NCBI GenBank assembly: GCA_001636495.1
Contig: KV440964.1
Location: forward strand, 16,666 to 80,665
Reading direction: 5' to 3'
DNA: 64,000 bases
Source of the DNA: Sutcliffiella horikoshii
GTDB lineage: Bacteria; Bacillota; Bacilli; Bacillales; Bacillaceae_I
Shown here: positions 32,960-41,790 of the stretch, piece after piece
Layout of the letters: each line of letters opens with the position of its first letter
Numbering within the stretch: the stretch's first letter is position 1
Program-made: the position numbers and the translations under genes
The notes under the pieces: generated by a model
The model's database searches: none
What the model was told of the DNA's origin: nothing
Seen by the model: the letters and a program-made list of their open reading frames with translations, nothing else

Positions 32960-33035
32960 TTTAATTAGACTTATTACACATACAACTGTAAATAAAAGTC
33001 TCTCTATAATTTGAATGTAAGCGAGTTGAGACAAT

Positions 33036-33515
33036 ATGACAGCCTACGATGAACTAGAAAATGAGGAAATCATTTATTACGTCTATAACCTAAATTGGTT
33101 GCTTCCTACGGAAACACAGGAGAATGCGATTGCTTTCCTTTCGCAACTACCACCAGAAAAAGCAGATCTACTATTACCTACATATGGGAAAGAATGCTGG
33201 GAAAATGGAGTTGCCATTTTAAAAAATATAGGCTATCCAAACAATTTAAAAGCATTACCAAAGCTAGCACGGTTATTACAGGATCGAAATTGGCCAGGTT
33301 CCCTTGAAGCTATGGCAATATTTAAACGAATGGGAAAAGAACATAGCACCCCATTTATCGAAAAAGAAATTAATGAGGCACTCCAGTTTATGGATGTGGA
33401 TTGGCTTGAACACCTCTACTTTGCGAGTTGTTATATAGGGATTGCACGAGAGGACTTTACTAACAAAGACATATATTCCCAGATGCAACATCTAGTCACT
33501 ACCAATAAAGAATAG
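33036..33515 (+). CDS. DUF5071 domain protein (HEAT-like)
   Basis: The product has 159 residues. The block LPKLARLLQDRNWPGSLEAM followed by AIFKRMGKEHSTPFIEKEI and DWLEHLYFASCYIG is characteristic of DUF5071, a small all-helical family resembling HEAT repeats, often found in polymorphic toxin immunity loci. The function of this copy is unknown. The ribosome binding site (GAGTTGAG) is weak. A TTAAG box lies about 105 bases upstream. Confidence 0.75.
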   Translation: MTAYDELENEEIIYYVYNLNWLLPTETQENAIAFLSQLPPEKADLLLPTYGKECWENGVAILKNIGYPNNLKALPKLARLLQDRNWPGSLEAMAIFKRMGKEHSTPFIEKEINEALQFMDVDWLEHLYFASCYIGIAREDFTNKDIYSQMQHLVTTNKE

Positions 33516-33599
33516 AAACAAAGATTAGTATTAATAAATATTACCAAGAGGTGCATTAACATAAAGAAAATTAGAGGCGGGAAAAGAAGAGTTCGTCAA

Positions 33600-34160
33600 T
33601 TGGATAAGCTTATAGAGAAGCATTCATCTTATAATCCAAAACAATTAATGGAACACAAAGTGGAAAACTTAAAAATCTTCTCATACCCTGAATTGCATAA
33701 ATTACCCACATGGTACAAAAAGAAAATAGCCTCCACCATTATAGAGATATTCAAAACATGGAAGGAGCAAGCGAATGCCGAACTAAAAATGTTCTATATA
33801 AGACTTCACATACACTCAAACAACATCTTTAACTCTGAGATTATTTTAACAATAGAAGAGCAAACCGAATGGTATAAAAAGCGGTTCCAAAACGGAATAA
33901 GCGGTTCACCACTACCACTATGGGTAAGACTTAAAGTTGAAACACATGATTGGATGGCATTTCACTTGCATTCCACTTGGTTAGAAGAGGAGATAAATAC
34001 TTTATCATCCGCAGATAAAAATGCATTGCTACAAAATCTAGTGGAAACCAAAAACGCACATCACTATGATGGTACGTTGATGAATGAATATATAGTATAC
34101 GAAGAAACGGTGTATTTCTTAGAAAGCGAGAAGCTAGGGGTTGGGGGACAGGCACGCTGA
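33600..34160 (+). CDS. Hypothetical protein with uncertain start
   Basis: The open frame has 186 residues from TTG 33600. The sequence is helical and charged, with no motif I recognise. The frame stays open upstream to about 33549 without ATG; a GAGGTG site there is followed at suitable distance by ATA (33561), so an original ATG may have been lost. The last residues (EKLGVGGQAR) are coded by a REPIN-like arm. It lies 84 bases after the DUF5071 gene and may be cotranscribed with it. Confidence 0.5.
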   Translation: MDKLIEKHSSYNPKQLMEHKVENLKIFSYPELHKLPTWYKKKIASTIIEIFKTWKEQANAELKMFYIRLHIHSNNIFNSEIILTIEEQTEWYKKRFQNGISGSPLPLWVRLKVETHDWMAFHLHSTWLEEEINTLSSADKNALLQNLVETKNAHHYDGTLMNEYIVYEETVYFLESEKLGVGGQAR

Positions 34161-34192
34161 CCCACTGGTGGGTCAGCATGCCTGTCCCTACA
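34141..34192. repeat. REPIN-like pair, nearly perfect inverted repeat
   Basis: GGGGGACAGGCACGCTGACCC and GGGTCAGCATGCCTGTCCC (each arm ~20 bases) face each other across ACTGGT, giving a nearly perfect palindrome of about 48 bases. It is the cleanest REP doublet in the window. Confidence 0.92.
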
Positions 34193-34271
34193 ACACAACA
34201 TTATGTTATGATATCTAGGTTGTTTATCTACCACACGACACATTTCCATTCAGCTTAGAAAAGAGGTATTT

Positions 34272-35471
34272 ATGCAATCTGATAAATTAACGAGGCAACA
34301 TTGGTTGCTCATTTTAACACTTTCTTTATTAACGTTTGTCCTTGGGACAAGCGAGTTTGTTATAGTTGGGATCTTGACGGATATTTCCTCAAGCCTTGAG
34401 ATGTCTAATGCTAGAGCAGGTACGCTTGTTTCTGCGTTTGCGATTACGTTTGCCATCGCCACACCGATTGTGATGTCAGCAACAAGTCATTTTCCAAAGC
34501 GTAAATGGATGTTGTTTTTAATAGGTGCTTTCATTATCTTCAACGCGTTGTGCGCGATTTCTACATCCTACACGATGCTGCTTTCATTCAGGATTTTGAC
34601 GGCAATTGTGACAGGGGTTCTGATTTCACTGGCCATGATCGTGGCAAGTGAGACCATGCCGGGTAAAAAACGCGGACTTGCTATATCATTTGTGTTCGGT
34701 GGTTTTACCCTTGCGAATGTCATAGGAGTTCCGATCGGGACGGTGGTATCATCCTGGTTCGGCTGGAATTCCACGTTCATGCTGACTACTATAATGGGAG
34801 TAATGGCGTTCCTTGCATCCTATTTCGTGTTGCCTAGCAAGCTTAGCCAGGTTCGAAGCTCCATCAAGGATCAGTTCTCGTTGCTGACCAATCCGAGAAT
34901 CCTGATTGCTTTTTTCATTCCTGCTCTCGGATTCGGGGCAACTTACGTCGTCTTTACGTACCTTGTTCCGATCTTGAAGGGAATGGGAGCACCAAGTTAT
35001 TCGATCAGTTTGATTCTTTTCGCGTACGGATTCATCTCGATTTTCAGCAATATACTGGCAGGTAAAATAGCCAGCCATAATCCGATCGGCCGCCTTCGAT
35101 TTGTGTTTCTCATTCAGGCGGCTGTACTGATAAGCTTATTTTGGACAACCAGCCATTTCGGGTTCGGACTTGTAAACATTGGATTGATGTCGTTAATGGC
35201 CATTCTTTTGACCACGTCCACCCAGCTCTACCTGATAGACCTAGCAGGAATCTATCAACCAACAGCAACGGGGCTCGCCGCCTCCCTCATGCCTGTTGCA
35301 AGCAACGTCGGCATCGCTATGGGTTCTGCCCTGGGCGGATTCGTCTACCACCAATTCGGACTTATTCACGTAACATGGGTTGGAGGAATTGTGGCAATTT
35401 GCGCAAGCCTTCTTACGTTCCTGAGTTATTATTTGGATCGGAAAGAGGCGTCGAGGGGACAGGCACGCTGA
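34272..35471 (+). CDS. MFS transporter, DHA1 family (AraJ/YdhP-like)
   Basis: The 399-residue protein has 12 predicted membrane helices. Family motifs are LTFVLGTSEFVIVGILTDIS in helix 1, the loop FPKRKWMLFLIGAFI, FRILTAIVTGVLISLAM, and PGKKRGLAISFVFGGFTLANV with VIGVPIGTVVS (motif C-like). This branch exports drugs, arabinose-like sugars or purine analogues; the substrate here is unknown. The final residues (EASRGQAR) come from a REPIN-like arm. Confidence 0.85.
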   Translation: MQSDKLTRQHWLLILTLSLLTFVLGTSEFVIVGILTDISSSLEMSNARAGTLVSAFAITFAIATPIVMSATSHFPKRKWMLFLIGAFIIFNALCAISTSYTMLLSFRILTAIVTGVLISLAMIVASETMPGKKRGLAISFVFGGFTLANVIGVPIGTVVSSWFGWNSTFMLTTIMGVMAFLASYFVLPSKLSQVRSSIKDQFSLLTNPRILIAFFIPALGFGATYVVFTYLVPILKGMGAPSYSISLILFAYGFISIFSNILAGKIASHNPIGRLRFVFLIQAAVLISLFWTTSHFGFGLVNIGLMSLMAILLTTSTQLYLIDLAGIYQPTATGLAASLMPVASNVGIAMGSALGGFVYHQFGLIHVTWVGGIVAICASLLTFLSYYLDRKEASRGQAR

Positions 35472-35566
35472 CCCATTTCATGTTCATAGATTCAAGAAAG
35501 CCGAGAATAGCTGGTATTCTCGGCTTTTTAATATTTGTTGGATATGGTGGGTCACGGCACCTGCAG
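35450..35566. repeat. Complete REPIN-like element with class A hairpin
   Basis: Left arm TCGAGGGGACAGGCACGCTG, central hairpin AAGCCGAGAATAGCTGG and TATTCTCGGCTTTT, right arm GGTGGGTCACGGCACCTGC. It spans the stop codons of both the MFS gene and the convergent Staygreen gene and probably acts as their shared terminator. Confidence 0.88.
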
Positions 35567-36007
35567 CACATAATCCATAACAGTACCCCAATACTCAAAT
35601 CGGTTGTAGGTAGGGTCTGTTGAATCAAACTGGATCCATATAGGGGCATTATTTAATGATGGATTTGCTTTAAAGAACTTTTTATCCCCATAGACGATTG
35701 CTTCAAGTGCCAATGGCAATTCTCGCCTAAAGATAGTATTACGGATAGCGTTCACGGTCGGACCATAATCTCCTACATAAACGTATACACATAGGAATAA
35801 ACCCAAGTTAGATTTTTTCCATTCTGCTAAAACCTCATCCCTCATACTGGTGATTTTGTCATATGCAAATTGCAAGCCTATAGTCAGAAAGAGCTCAGCT
35901 GTTATGTCAGAGTGCGTCAATGTATATTTTCGGCCAAGTATTGGTGCTGTCGTTGTCATACCAGGTCTGAATTCTACATGTAGCTTTTCAGGATTTAATC
36001 TCCCCAT
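35552..36007 (-). CDS. Staygreen (SGR)-family protein
   Basis: The product has 151 residues; ATG 36007 follows AAGGAGTGGAG. It matches the Staygreen domain: LNPEKLHVEFRPG, then ILGRKYTLTHSDITAELFLT, IGLQFAYDKI and DEVLAEW, with the later PLALEAIVYGD. Plant SGR removes Mg from chlorophyll a; bacterial homologues exist in non-photosynthetic Firmicutes and their natural substrate is unclear. No tetrapyrrole gene is adjacent. The C-terminus (YVLQVP) ends in the right arm of a REPIN-like element, so the native tail may be altered. Confidence 0.82.
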   Translation of the reverse strand: MGRLNPEKLHVEFRPGMTTTAPILGRKYTLTHSDITAELFLTIGLQFAYDKITSMRDEVLAEWKKSNLGLFLCVYVYVGDYGPTVNAIRNTIFRRELPLALEAIVYGDKKFFKANPSLNNAPIWIQFDSTDPTYNRFEYWGTVMDYVLQVP

Positions 36008-36025
36008 AGTTTAGCTCCACTCCTT

Positions 36026-36052
36026 GGGGCATGGGGACAGGCACCTCAGCCC
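36026..36052. repeat. REPIN-like arm
   Basis: GGCATGGGGACAGGCACCTC followed by AGCCCAATTTTATG is a diverged arm just upstream of the Staygreen gene. Confidence 0.75.
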
Positions 36053-36077
36053 AATTTTATGTTTGAGTTGGTTGCAT

Positions 36078-36266
36078 TTAATCCGCATTTCGAACAATCA
36101 AGTAAGCGATTAAACCAAGTGGGCCCGTGGCCAATACAATCAATGCCCACAGACAGCCAATGTTGGTGCCGTGCTTTTCCTTTGCGTCCACGAAAACCCA
36201 AAACAAAATCACATAACTCAGTACATACATTAACGGGATGACGAATAAAAGTAAGGATAAATCCAT
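36078..36266 (-). CDS. Small membrane protein with PLDc_N-like domain
   Basis: The product has 62 residues from ATG 36266, preceded by GGAGGGAGGAG; the open frame upstream is repeat sequence. Two helices are present, LLLFVIPLMYVLSYVILFWVF and CLWALIVLATGPLGLIAYLI (each near 20 residues), around the polar loop VDAKEKHGTN. The layout GxxWxxxxxxxGPLGxxxY-VR is that of the phospholipase D N-terminal membrane domain found in antibiotic-resistance-associated small proteins. Function unknown. Confidence 0.75.
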   Translation of the reverse strand: MDLSLLLFVIPLMYVLSYVILFWVFVDAKEKHGTNIGCLWALIVLATGPLGLIAYLIVRNAD

Positions 36267-36337
36267 GATGATGGCTCCTCCCTCCGTTATTTCTATATTT
36301 ATATTACGCATATGGGGGGGAATATGTTTCACGAGGG

Positions 36338-36470
36338 AGTCGTGGGGACAGGCACGCCGACCCACTTTCTCTGTCTGCACACGACGAAACCCGAGAATAG
36401 CTCGTATTCTCGGGTTTCTCATTGTATTTATCCTTGGACAGTGGGTCACGGTGCCTGTCCCTACAGCCCG
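36338..36470. repeat. Complete REPIN-like element, near-identical to 40694-40830
   Basis: GAGTCGTGGGGACAGGCACG, CCGACCCA, the hairpin AACCCGAGAATAGCTC and GTATTCTCGGGTTT, then CCTTGGACAGTGGGTCACGG and TGCCTGTCCCTACAGCCC. Both arms and the body are shared almost base for base with the copy 4.3 kb away. Confidence 0.93.
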
Positions 36471-36473
36471 CTC

Positions 36474-37898
36474 TTATTCGTCATCTCCCATATCCACTGG
36501 TACTGATACGGGTGATACAGTATCATTTCTACTGATTTCTACTTCAACTGTATAGGTCATATTTATGAATTGATTGAACGCACTCATACCAACTATGCTA
36601 CCTTTTATTTCTGGTGAGTCGACATATTTTACAATGTAATTTACATTCGCTCCCTTTGATTGGTAGTCTTCATAAAATAGTCGAGGTAAATCTCCATCTA
36701 ATTGACCGCGATAATCTCTCAGATATGGGCGTCCTAGCGAATATACAACAGTGACGGCCGAATCCTCTTGGCCCGTTAGTTTTGTACCTGCTTCAATGGA
36801 TTGAGAAATGAGCTTCCCATATGAGACATCCGAATGGAATTTTTGTTTTACCAACAACACCAAACCTGTTTGTTCACTCGCTTCATCTGGTGTAAGTTCT
36901 CCGAAATTTGGCACGATCGTTGCCTTTCCTAAGGAGACTTTCACCTTCATTTGATCCTTCTTAGCAATTTTCTCCTCTGCTTTTACACTCTGACTAATGA
37001 TCAAATTAGCTTCAATGATGTTTGAATCTTCTTCTTCATACTCCATCTCAATCATGTTTGTTTTGGCCCATTGTTCCACTTCTTCTTTTGGTTTGTTAGA
37101 AAAGTCCGGAACCGTGATATCCTTCGCAAACACTTCTTCTCCTTTAGACAGGTACACAGCAGCACTATCTTTTCGTTTATATTCCTCAGCCGCAATATTG
37201 CTATCTCTTATCTCCAGTCGGATGAATTCCCCTTGCTTCATTGATTCACTGAATTCGTACACAACTTTGAGATTCTTTGCATGATTTTCTTCAATCCAAT
37301 TTACAATATCGGGTTGAGCCATCTGTGAAAAATCAGGAAGTGGGATAACATCTTCAGGGTCTGCCCCTTTGCTACTTACAAATTGAACCGTTTTTCCTTT
37401 GCGAACTTTATCTTTTTCTGGAACACTTTGAGAAAAAATCTGATTTTCCTCATACTCGTTACTATATTGTTGGGTTAATTCCATTTCTAAGTCGTTGTCC
37501 GCTATCCAAGAACGTGCTTCGGAAACAGGCTTACCTACAAAGTCTTCCATCTTTACATGGACCATTTGATAGTATATGAAAAAGAGTAGGATACCGGCAA
37601 GGAGGGATCCAGCGATAATGACCCCTTGCTTACGACGTTTGTTTTTCCTATAGTCGGGGTCCACTTCTACTTCTTCATCTGACCTATCGTTGTTAGCATC
37701 CCGTTGCGCCATATTGGAATAATATCTACTTTGTGTAGGTTGCTTTTCAGAATTACTACTAGTTGATGGTGCCGTCTCTACTTTTGTCTCTTCTTGTATT
37801 TCTTCACTTTTCGGTTCATTTTTTTCCCTAGAACTCTTTTGCTCGCTCTCCAATTTATCATAATTATCTTTACCAAACTTGGATAAAAAGTCACTCAT
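36474..37898 (-). CDS. PASTA-repeat membrane protein without a kinase domain
   Basis: The 474-residue protein has a charged cytoplasmic part (1-90), one membrane helix (GVIIAGSLLAGILLFFIYY, ~92-110) and an extracellular region of about four PASTA-like units. Typical pieces are VGKPVSEARSWIADNDLEME, IFSQSVPEKDKVRKGKTV, VPDFSNKPKEEVEQWAKTN, and ISQSVKAEEKIAKKDQMKV. PASTA domains in PrkC/StkP bind peptidoglycan fragments; here the kinase is absent. It overlaps the ABC ATPase gene by 8 bases, so it probably senses the wall or scaffolds the transporter (inference). Confidence 0.82.
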   Translation of the reverse strand: MSDFLSKFGKDNYDKLESEQKSSREKNEPKSEEIQEETKVETAPSTSSNSEKQPTQSRYYSNMAQRDANNDRSDEEVEVDPDYRKNKRRKQGVIIAGSLLAGILLFFIYYQMVHVKMEDFVGKPVSEARSWIADNDLEMELTQQYSNEYEENQIFSQSVPEKDKVRKGKTVQFVSSKGADPEDVIPLPDFSQMAQPDIVNWIEENHAKNLKVVYEFSESMKQGEFIRLEIRDSNIAAEEYKRKDSAAVYLSKGEEVFAKDITVPDFSNKPKEEVEQWAKTNMIEMEYEEEDSNIIEANLIISQSVKAEEKIAKKDQMKVKVSLGKATIVPNFGELTPDEASEQTGLVLLVKQKFHSDVSYGKLISQSIEAGTKLTGQEDSAVTVVYSLGRPYLRDYRGQLDGDLPRLFYEDYQSKGANVNYIVKYVDSPEIKGSIVGMSAFNQFINMTYTVEVEISRNDTVSPVSVPVDMGDDE

Positions 37899-38562
37899 AA
37901 GGAGCTAAGACACCCTTTTTCAGTTGAAAGATTTTATCAGATTGTTGAGCAACTTCTTGGGAATGGGTTACCACGATGACGCACTTTTGATGTTCGTGCG
38001 CTAATTTCTTAAAAATAGCGATGATTTCTTGTTCCATTTCTTCGTCCAGGTTTCCTGTTGGCTCATCAGCAAGGATTAACTCCACATTTGTCGCTAGAGA
38101 TCTTGCAATGGCGACACGTTGCTGTTCTCCACCGGAAAGTTGGTTTACCCTGCGATCCGCCTTGCTTTTACCAATGCCGATATAATCTAGTAGATTGTAC
38201 GCGACAGTCATTTTATCATCAGGTAACGGATTTTCTGTAATGGACATCGGAATTAATACATTTTCCACCGCTGTAAAAGTAGGGATCAGATTATAGTTTT
38301 GAAAAATAATCCCCACATTATTGCGTCGATAATGATCGTAACCAATACCTTTAATATCTTGTCCATTAAACAAGATAGATCCATTTTGTGGCGTATCTAA
38401 GGCACTTATAAGGGATAGAAACGTACTCTTTCCAGATCCCGATTGTCCTAAAATGGTATAAAACTTTCCTTTTTCAAAAGAAATGTTTGTATCTTTTAAT
38501 ATAAAACGGCGATTTTCACCATCTTGGTAGTAATAATTCAAGTCTTTAACTTCTAATATCAT
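37891..38562 (-). CDS. ABC transporter ATP-binding protein (LolD/MacB type)
   Basis: The product has 223 residues. Walker [16 protein letters not shown] (~residue 38), Q-loop [15 protein letters not shown], signature [16 protein letters not shown], Walker [17 protein letters not shown] and the H-loop VVTHSQE are all intact. The NLDEE motif after Walker B is typical of the MacB/FtsE/BceA group, which works by mechanotransmission across the membrane. It sits between a PASTA protein and an FtsX-like permease on the same strand. Confidence 0.92.
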   Translation of the reverse strand: MILEVKDLNYYYQDGENRRFILKDTNISFEKGKFYTILGQSGSGKSTFLSLISALDTPQNGSILFNGQDIKGIGYDHYRRNNVGIIFQNYNLIPTFTAVENVLIPMSITENPLPDDKMTVAYNLLDYIGIGKSKADRRVNQLSGGEQQRVAIARSLATNVELILADEPTGNLDEEMEQEIIAIFKKLAHEHQKCVIVVTHSQEVAQQSDKIFQLKKGVLAPYE

Positions 38563-38669
38563 ATTTCATCACCTTCCATGTTGTAGGTTTGCAAAAAATA
38601 TAAAAAAGTTACATACGATGTTTACTTTTCATAGAATAGGGGTATCTATTAATATTATCCCTGTCCTAT

Positions 38670-40136
38670 TTACATCATAATCTTTCTAGGGTTCAATCGA
38701 ATGATATAAATAAGTGGTAGGATGGTAGATAATAGAATCGTAGCAATACCTATACCATAAAATAAAAAGATGAAGGAAGCATCTAGTGTCACTTGATACG
38801 ATGCGATTACGTCATCTGTCGTCAAGTTAGAGTGAATACCCGAGCTTGGATACATATAGTAATCATCTTCGCTCTGACCTTTTTCCGCGTTGATCATCGT
38901 ATCCGATATTCCTTGGGCTAAATAGTTTCCAGTGAATAAGGACAAGGTGATACCAATAAGAGAGATAATCATCACTTCTAATATGATTTGCCCAACCAGT
39001 CGCCCACGACGTTCCCCTAACGATAAGTAGATGCCTAATTCACGTTTACGATCACGTAAGAATAGAAGTACAACAAGACCGATAATCAAAACGGTTGTGA
39101 TAACTGCTGCAATCAATACATAGTTGGATAATTTAGACATGGATTGAATAGGAGCTGAAATTGTGTCGTATTGGTCACTAGCTTTTCGTACCGTGTACAA
39201 TTCAGGTAGCAATGGCTTTACTTCTTCTTCAAATGAAGCACTATCTTCCGGCTTGTTCAATACAAAAATGGGAGTATAATACTCTGACATTTCTTCATCT
39301 TCCATCATCTTTGCAAATTCCGGATCCTTCATATACTCTTCCATATGTGCTCTATTTTCAGCTAATACCACTTCATTTGGTACATAAATGGTATTTTGAA
39401 GATCCATATCCATCCAATCATACATACCTCTATCTTTGTTTGAACCTTCGTCCTTCTTGACCGTTTGCGGCTCGAAAAATCCTATTATTTCCAATACAAC
39501 ATCGCGAACAGCGGTAGGTTTGTCACTATTCATACCATAGATTTCACTATTTAATACGAACGTATCACCAACTTGAAGACTATTTTTATCAGCCAATTTT
39601 TTAGAAATAATAGCAACAGAAGATCCATTCTCTATTTCTTCCTTCTTAAAAACACGACCATCAGTCAATGTTGATTTTTGTTCCTCAAAATCAAGGACAG
39701 GTGCATAATTTATCCCTTTTATCATAAAATCCATACTTAAGAAAGAATCATCCATATCATGCTCTTCAAAATCTTCTTGGTGCTCTCCTCTGTAACTTTT
39801 AACCGTTTTGGAACCTAAATGGATATTTGTATTAAAGTCATAGTATTTTACATAAGATAATTCGCCAATCTTCTTAATTAAGTCGAGATCTAAGTTTTTA
39901 AGCTCGTACTCTCCTAATTCTTCTTCCGACATTTCATCCAAAGCCTCGTAATCAAGCTCAACCGTTGTTGCCGCTCCTAATTTTTCTTTAATACTAGTCT
40001 CTACATTTCCTGTTGCTTGTTGAATGGAAATTGCTCCTGAGATCAAGTTGCCCAACACAAAGATGACCAACAATAAAATAATGGACTTTCCTTTGTTTCT
40101 TGTGATGCTCAGCAATCCCCGTTTAATAAAATTCAT
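38670..40136 (-). CDS. MacB/FtsX-like ABC permease
   Basis: The product has 488 residues from ATG 40136, which follows GGGGGG; the open frame runs 10 codons further upstream. It has one N-terminal helix (IILLLVIFVLGNLISGAI), a large extracellular domain of about 300 residues, then three C-terminal helices, including VLIAAVITTVLIIGLVVLLF and the FtsX motif RDRKRELGIYLSLGERRGRL. This is the MacB/FtsX topology. A 107-base gap with no hairpin separates it from the ATPase gene. The acidic external domain is rich in Glu/Asp. Confidence 0.88.
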   Translation of the reverse strand: MNFIKRGLLSITRNKGKSIILLLVIFVLGNLISGAISIQQATGNVETSIKEKLGAATTVELDYEALDEMSEEELGEYELKNLDLDLIKKIGELSYVKYYDFNTNIHLGSKTVKSYRGEHQEDFEEHDMDDSFLSMDFMIKGINYAPVLDFEEQKSTLTDGRVFKKEEIENGSSVAIISKKLADKNSLQVGDTFVLNSEIYGMNSDKPTAVRDVVLEIIGFFEPQTVKKDEGSNKDRGMYDWMDMDLQNTIYVPNEVVLAENRAHMEEYMKDPEFAKMMEDEEMSEYYTPIFVLNKPEDSASFEEEVKPLLPELYTVRKASDQYDTISAPIQSMSKLSNYVLIAAVITTVLIIGLVVLLFLRDRKRELGIYLSLGERRGRLVGQIILEVMIISLIGITLSLFTGNYLAQGISDTMINAEKGQSEDDYYMYPSSGIHSNLTTDDVIASYQVTLDASFIFLFYGIGIATILLSTILPLIYIIRLNPRKIMM

Positions 40137-40444
40137 GTATAAACCCCCCGTATAGTTTGAATGCAAACGCCGACCTTGGTTGCTGTAAATTTCCTTTGAA
40201 TATTTCTATATGTAAAGGATAAAGAAGTACCATTCCCTTAAAGGAAATGATATTCTCAAAAACTAGTAGTTAATAATAACTTCGTTTTTTTCTACTTTCG
40301 CCTAGTAACGACATTGCAGCCCATATATAGACGTACAAAGATAACAAAAAGTTCCATAATATCTTAATAAAACCCAATTTTTTTATATTTTGTCCAAATA
40401 AATTGAGAATGAATAGTGGATTACGGTGCTTGTTTCTACTCCTC

Positions 40445-40597
40445 TCAGTTAGTTTCTTTTACTTTCATAATAAACAAGCAAATAATGCATATAAGTGCAA
40501 TTCCAAACATGATTGTTTTATCTACTGCTCCCCAGCTATCAATTAAAGCAATAATAATAATATTTAATAACAAAGCATAAATTAGATATTTGCGCAT
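40445..40597 (-). CDS. Small membrane protein, 50 residues, behind a TTAAG promoter
   Basis: Read from intergenic DNA: ATG 40597, with GGGGGAG upstream, opens MRKYLIYALLLNIIIIALID, then a short SWGAVDKT loop and the second helix IMFGIALICIICLFIMKV, ending KETN. The start is 27 bases after a -10 box that lies at fixed distance from three 11-bp TTAAG repeats. About 300 bases, including a degraded repeat at 40418-40441, separate it from the PASTA/ABC operon on the same strand. Confidence 0.7.
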   Translation of the reverse strand: MRKYLIYALLLNIIIIALIDSWGAVDKTIMFGIALICIICLFIMKVKETN

Positions 40598-40623
40598 ACT
40601 TCTCCCCCTCTATCCACTCTCTT

Positions 40624-40677
40624 ATCTTAATTAACCAAAATAAACGGAAGCTTAATAGAACCTTAAATAATCCTTAA
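40624..40677 (-). promoter_or_regulatory. Three 11-bp TTAAG repeats with -10 box (CiaR-like promoter)
   Basis: On the minus strand TTAAGG (40677), TTAAGG (40666) and TTAAGC (40655) are exactly 11 bases apart. TAAGAT at 40629-40624 begins 26 bases after the third box, the same distance as at 16564-16590 and 48843-48817. Confidence 0.75.
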
Positions 40678-40693
40678 ATCTTCACGAAGGAGT

Positions 40694-40830
40694 CGGGGAG
40701 TCGCGGGGACAGGCACGCTGACCCATTTTCTATATGCGCACACCAAAAAACCCGAGAATAGCTCGTATTCTCGGGTTTTACTTTGTTTTTTTCCTTGGAC
40801 AGTGGGTCACGGTGCCTGTCCCTACAGCCC
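40694..40830. repeat. Complete REPIN-like element, near-identical to 36338-36470
   Basis: The same left arm, class A hairpin (AACCCGAGAATAGCTC / GTATTCTCGGGTTT) and right arm (TTGGACAGTGGGTCACGG, TGCCTGTCCCTACAGCCC) are present. The last bases overlap the stop codon of the dus gene and may serve as its terminator. Confidence 0.93.
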
Positions 40831-41790
40831 GTTCTCTGCTTCAAACGCATCAAGCAGTGCCCGCACTTCATCGGTTGATTTCGTGTTCATGAGTTGGTTT
40901 CTTAGTTCTCCGGCTCCACGGAAGCCTTTGACGTAGATTTTGAAAAAGCGATGAAGCTTAGACATGTTGCGTGGCACTATTTCCGCATAATGATCTTGTA
41001 GATCCAACTGCAACCTTAAGAGGTCCAGGTACTCTTTGCTGCTGTGTTCTTTCGGCTCTTTTTCAAAAGCGAAAGGATTCTTGAAGATACCTCTCCCTAT
41101 CATCACGCCGTCAATGCCATATTTCTCAGCAAGTTCTAGCCCCTTCTGACGGTCTGGGATATCTCCATTAATGGTTAGTAACGTCTCCGGCGCGATGCGG
41201 TCACGTAACTCCTTGATTTCTGGGATCAGCTCCCAATGCGCATCCACTTCGCTCATTTCTTTTCGGGTGCGTAAATGAATAGAAAGGTTCGCAATATCCT
41301 GTGCAAGAATATGCTTCAACCATTCCTTCCACTCGTCTACTTCCGTAAAGCCAAGTCGAGTTTTCACGCTGACCGGCAATCCACCCGCTTTTGCCGCTTG
41401 AATCAATTCTGCCGCAACATCTGGACGCTGGATAAGGCCGCTCCCTTTCCCTCTCGTCGCCACATTCGGCACAGGACAACCCATGTTAATATCGATCCCT
41501 TTAAAACCAAGCTCCGCCATGCCAATGCTCATTTGACGGAAATACTCCGGACTATCGCCCCAAATATGCGCCACCATCGGCTGTTCTTCTTCTGTAAAAA
41601 GCAGGCGGCCACGCAAGCTGTCCCTACCCTCTGGATGACAATAGCTATCCGAATTGGTGAACTCCGTAAAGAACACATCCGGTCGCCCTGCTTTCCTTAC
41701 AACCGTACGAAAAACGACATCCGTCACATCTTCCATCGGCGCCAATACAAAAAAAGGCTTTGGTAACTCACGCCAAAAATTATCTATCAT
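40822..41790 (-). CDS. dus: tRNA-dihydrouridine synthase
   Basis: This FMN enzyme reduces uridine to dihydrouridine in tRNA loops. The 322-residue TIM-barrel protein shows [17 protein letters not shown], then [20 protein letters not shown] with the catalytic Cys, VSVKTRLG, and the FMN phosphate site [11 protein letters not shown] and [17 protein letters not shown] 41790 is chosen; a TTG two codons upstream is closer to the AGAGG site. The C-terminal codons end in a REPIN-like element. About 300 bases upstream contain only a terminator for the opposite direction. Confidence 0.9.
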   Translation of the reverse strand: MIDNFWRELPKPFFVLAPMEDVTDVVFRTVVRKAGRPDVFFTEFTNSDSYCHPEGRDSLRGRLLFTEEEQPMVAHIWGDSPEYFRQMSIGMAELGFKGIDINMGCPVPNVATRGKGSGLIQRPDVAAELIQAAKAGGLPVSVKTRLGFTEVDEWKEWLKHILAQDIANLSIHLRTRKEMSEVDAHWELIPEIKELRDRIAPETLLTINGDIPDRQKGLELAEKYGIDGVMIGRGIFKNPFAFEKEPKEHSSKEYLDLLRLQLDLQDHYAEIVPRNMSKLHRFFKIYVKGFRGAGELRNQLMNTKSTDEVRALLDAFEAENGL

